DNA of 29,573 nt from a virus, in the IMG/VR virus record IMGVR_UViG_3300010389_000089, positions 1-29,573 of that record. The stretch is one strand, 5' to 3'. This document shows positions 27,605 to 29,573 of the stretch, one piece after another. Positions within the stretch are counted from its first letter, which is position 1, and each line of letters starts with the position of its first letter. The translations under genes and the position numbers were made by a program. Below the pieces are notes generated by a model, which searched no databases, was not told the DNA's origin, and saw nothing but the letters and a program-made list of their open reading frames with translations.

Positions 27605-29119
27605 TTAGAAGAAAAACTCCGGCACTCCTTCATCTATTCTACCTGCGGTTGCTCTATCGTATGCGATAATAAACGCGATTGCAGCGTCAATCTTCTTCCT
27701 AGAGGTCGCAGACTCTTTCGTAACCCTCTGACCACGATGGTCCATCTTGATAACACAGTTATCTATGTGCCGAGATAGTATCGGGTTGCCATCATGCACT
27801 AACCGACCCTCAGTGACCGCCTCAAACACTTTTTGAGTCGCAGGAATCATCAAATTCAATAAATTTGTTTTATATTCGACGATTGGCAGGTCCATTTCCT
27901 CCAATTCCTGCATCATTGCCGCCCAACGGTACGGGTCACACGCTATTTCACGGCATTGAGGGTAATCCTGCACATATTTGATGATTGTTTGCTTCACTTC
28001 TTCGATAGAAACACGCCAAGAGTCATCATCGCGGTCAAAATCCTTCTCCCACACCTTAATTAGCTTCACTTTTGGCTTCTCGTCGTCCTTTGGGAGCGTT
28101 ACAGCGCAAATAGCGGTGCTGTCATTCGCGTAAGAGCCGTCAAAGCCCAAAACATAGTCTTCGTCGGCGGTTATCTCAACATTTCCCGCCAAAGTGTCCC
28201 ATAAACCGTTCGGCAACCACGCTTGCTGGGCTGAAACCCACTGATTACACCGTTTTGTACGAAATTCAGCCTCAGGTGTACGTTTTACCGCAGATTCAAA
28301 GTCGCTTTTAGCAACAATGTCATCAAAACCAGGGTTTGCCGCACGCCAAGTCGCTTCTTTCGTGTGGTCTGCCTCCTGAGGTGCCTCCCACCACGCCATA
28401 AAGAACGTTTCATCGTCTACTTCTTTCTGAGCAATTTTTTTACCGTAGTTGTACAAGGTATAAGCGATTGAGTCTTTACCGGTTTGCGCTTCCGTCTTCA
28501 CACCGGCTGTTGTAATGGCTATTAGCGTGGCCTGCTTACCCCGCGCACCTTGCGCCAGTGACATTACATCGAAAAGTTTACGGTTAGGTTGCGCGTGCAA
28601 CTCATCAAACAACACGAGTGTCGGTGACAAACCCTCATGCCTTGGAGCATCAGCCGACAGCACGCGGTACACGTTATTCGTAGCCGGAACCATGATGCTA
28701 TCGCGGTAAATTTTCACATGCTCAGCCAGTTCACTGTTCTGAATCATCCGCTTCGTATCCTCAAACACAATACGAGCCTGATTACGGTCAGCGGCAACCG
28801 AATAAATCTCAGCACCCTGCGTCTTCACATCCATCAACGCAAACGCACAAATCAAAGAACCAAGCGCCGACTTGCCCTGTTTCCTCGGAAGCCCCAACAA
28901 AGAAATCCGGTGACGAAGCCCGCCATCCTCATCCCTCGCAAAAACCTGACCCAGCAACTCCTTCTGCCACTCACGCAACACCATCTTGCTACCAGCACGC
29001 CCAGCAACCGAGTCCTTCGTGATGGTCGCAAACGCATCAGCGAAACGGCAAAGAAAATCGCCGTCACCTCTCTCAATGGCATCCGCAGGCACCGGCGTCA
29101 ACCATGCCGGAGAAGTCAT
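27605..29119 (-). CDS. terL: Terminase large subunit
   Basis: A 504-residue protein with an ATPase domain (GLPRKQGKSALGS Walker A; LVLFDELHA Walker B) and a C-terminal nuclease domain: YVLGFDGSYANDSTAICAV (first Asp), CDPYRWAAM, and CVIKMDHRGQRVTKESATS with DAAIAFIIAYDRA (final Asp). It cuts concatemers and drives packaging through the portal. ATG overlaps the TerS stop (ATGA). Confidence 0.95.
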   Translation of the reverse strand: MTSPAWLTPVPADAIERGDGDFLCRFADAFATITKDSVAGRAGSKMVLREWQKELLGQVFARDEDGGLRHRISLLGLPRKQGKSALGSLICAFALMDVKTQGAEIYSVAADRNQARIVFEDTKRMIQNSELAEHVKIYRDSIMVPATNNVYRVLSADAPRHEGLSPTLVLFDELHAQPNRKLFDVMSLAQGARGKQATLIAITTAGVKTEAQTGKDSIAYTLYNYGKKIAQKEVDDETFFMAWWEAPQEADHTKEATWRAANPGFDDIVAKSDFESAVKRTPEAEFRTKRCNQWVSAQQAWLPNGLWDTLAGNVEITADEDYVLGFDGSYANDSTAICAVTLPKDDEKPKVKLIKVWEKDFDRDDDSWRVSIEEVKQTIIKYVQDYPQCREIACDPYRWAAMMQELEEMDLPIVEYKTNLLNLMIPATQKVFEAVTEGRLVHDGNPILSRHIDNCVIKMDHRGQRVTKESATSRKKIDAAIAFIIAYDRATAGRIDEGVPEFFF

Positions 29120-29550
29120 TGCGCCCTTTCAGCCATCAAAGTCTCAAAAGCAGACTTCGCCTTAATCTCAGCCAACCCCAAACGCGAACGCGAATCAACC
29201 GTAAACCCAAGCTGACCAAGATTAGACATAATCGCCTTCTCCAACTCCAACAACTGCCTCAGCAAATGAAAATCATCAGGCGCAGACTCAACCTGCTGCT
29301 CCAACATCACCTGACGGTCCAACTGCTTACACACAATCATCAAAGCCTCAACATCCGTCTGCCGAGACACCCACGTTTTACCCGCACCAAACACGCGGTC
29401 CCACAACATCTTCCCCGCCACACCCAAATCACGGTGCGGCTCCACATAACCACCCTCAAGCTCAAACGTCTCAGACAACGCAGGCAACTTACGATTCCCC
29501 GGATTCCCCAACAAACGTTTCTGCTCAAGAGGCGTCGCAGGATTAGGCAT
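29116..29550 (-). CDS. terS: Terminase small subunit, P27 type
   Basis: A 144-residue protein. Start MPNPATPLEQKRLLGNPGNRKLP, central LGVAGKMLWDRVFGAGKTWV and the C-terminal GLAEIKAKSAFETLMAERAQ fit the P27-family small terminase, which recognises the packaging site and recruits TerL. AGGG lies eight bases before ATG. Only 23 bases remain to the window end, so its promoter must lie beyond it, probably at the window start if circular. Confidence 0.88.
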   Translation of the reverse strand: MPNPATPLEQKRLLGNPGNRKLPALSETFELEGGYVEPHRDLGVAGKMLWDRVFGAGKTWVSRQTDVEALMIVCKQLDRQVMLEQQVESAPDDFHLLRQLLELEKAIMSNLGQLGFTVDSRSRLGLAEIKAKSAFETLMAERAQ

Positions 29551-29573
29551 ATTTCAACCCTAGCACTTTTTGT

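Noticed and set aside
1-29573. Search for integrase, excisionase, repressor and attachment site
   Set aside because: No recombinase of tyrosine or serine type is encoded; the small HTH protein alone is not evidence for lysogeny.
1-29573. Search for tRNA genes and CRISPR arrays
   Set aside because: No cloverleaf-like segment with a T-loop sequence in non-coding DNA and no regular spaced repeat were found by eye.

Overview
The window looks like an essentially complete, compact genome of a tailed phage with siphovirus (HK97-type) architecture infecting an actinobacterium. The virion genes are those of a long non-contractile tail phage: P27-type TerS, TerL, HK97 portal, prohead protease, HK97 major capsid protein, neck proteins, tail tube, frameshifted tail chaperones and a 984-residue tape measure. 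The host assignment rests on a complete WhiB-like iron-sulfur regulator (a family confined to actinobacteria and their phages), an r1t-type holin, leaderless-looking promoters, and several protein types I know best from actinophages. No integrase, excisionase or classical repressor is visible, so a lytic lifestyle is inferred. No tRNA, CRISPR array or insertion sequence was seen.

Layout: all genes but two are on the minus strand, so the genome reads from right to left. The structural operon starts at the right end (29.55 kb): TerS, TerL, a 44-residue membrane protein, portal, a small beta-rich protein, a multidomain prohead protease, a 66-residue protein, and major capsid. A four-gene glycan-modification cassette follows at 19.5-22.6 kb (GT4 glycosyltransferase, MptE/DUF115-like protein, sugar-O-methyltransferase-like enzyme, GT2 glycosyltransferase). 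Next come head-tail connector, tail completion protein, tail tube, chaperones with a -1 slippery site, gp10-like protein, tape measure, a minor tail protein, and a tail-fibre region with three paralogous fibre modules and two paralogous XkdW-like genes. The lysis module (8.87-10.3 kb) holds an M23 endolysin, an XhlA-like protein, two small membrane proteins and two Cys-containing micro-proteins.

The left part (0.8-8.5 kb) is the early/replication module. It holds YqaJ exonuclease, a candidate annealing protein, a cupin, HNH and PD-(D/E)XK nucleases, a replication initiator/helicase-loader-like protein carrying an internal iteron origin, SSB, RusA and a metallophosphoesterase. No DNA polymerase or helicase gene is present, so the phage presumably recruits the host replisome. 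The two plus-strand genes (WhiB and a small HTH protein) have the same leaderless promoter geometry. WhiB lies antisense inside the early transcription unit, and its promoter lies within the first codons of the exonuclease gene.

An HNH gene at 170-496 sits at the left end, surrounded by non-coding DNA with palindromes and direct repeats. Joining the window ends would place it just upstream of TerS, the usual HNH-TerS-TerL arrangement, so the contig is probably a circularly permuted (or circularly assembled) whole genome. The repeat-rich region is then the best place for the packaging (cos/pac) site and late control. Gene starts were chosen mainly from overlapping stop/start pairs (TAATG, TGATG, ATGA) and Shine-Dalgarno sequences. 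Seven small genes or peptides of under 60 codons were recovered this way.
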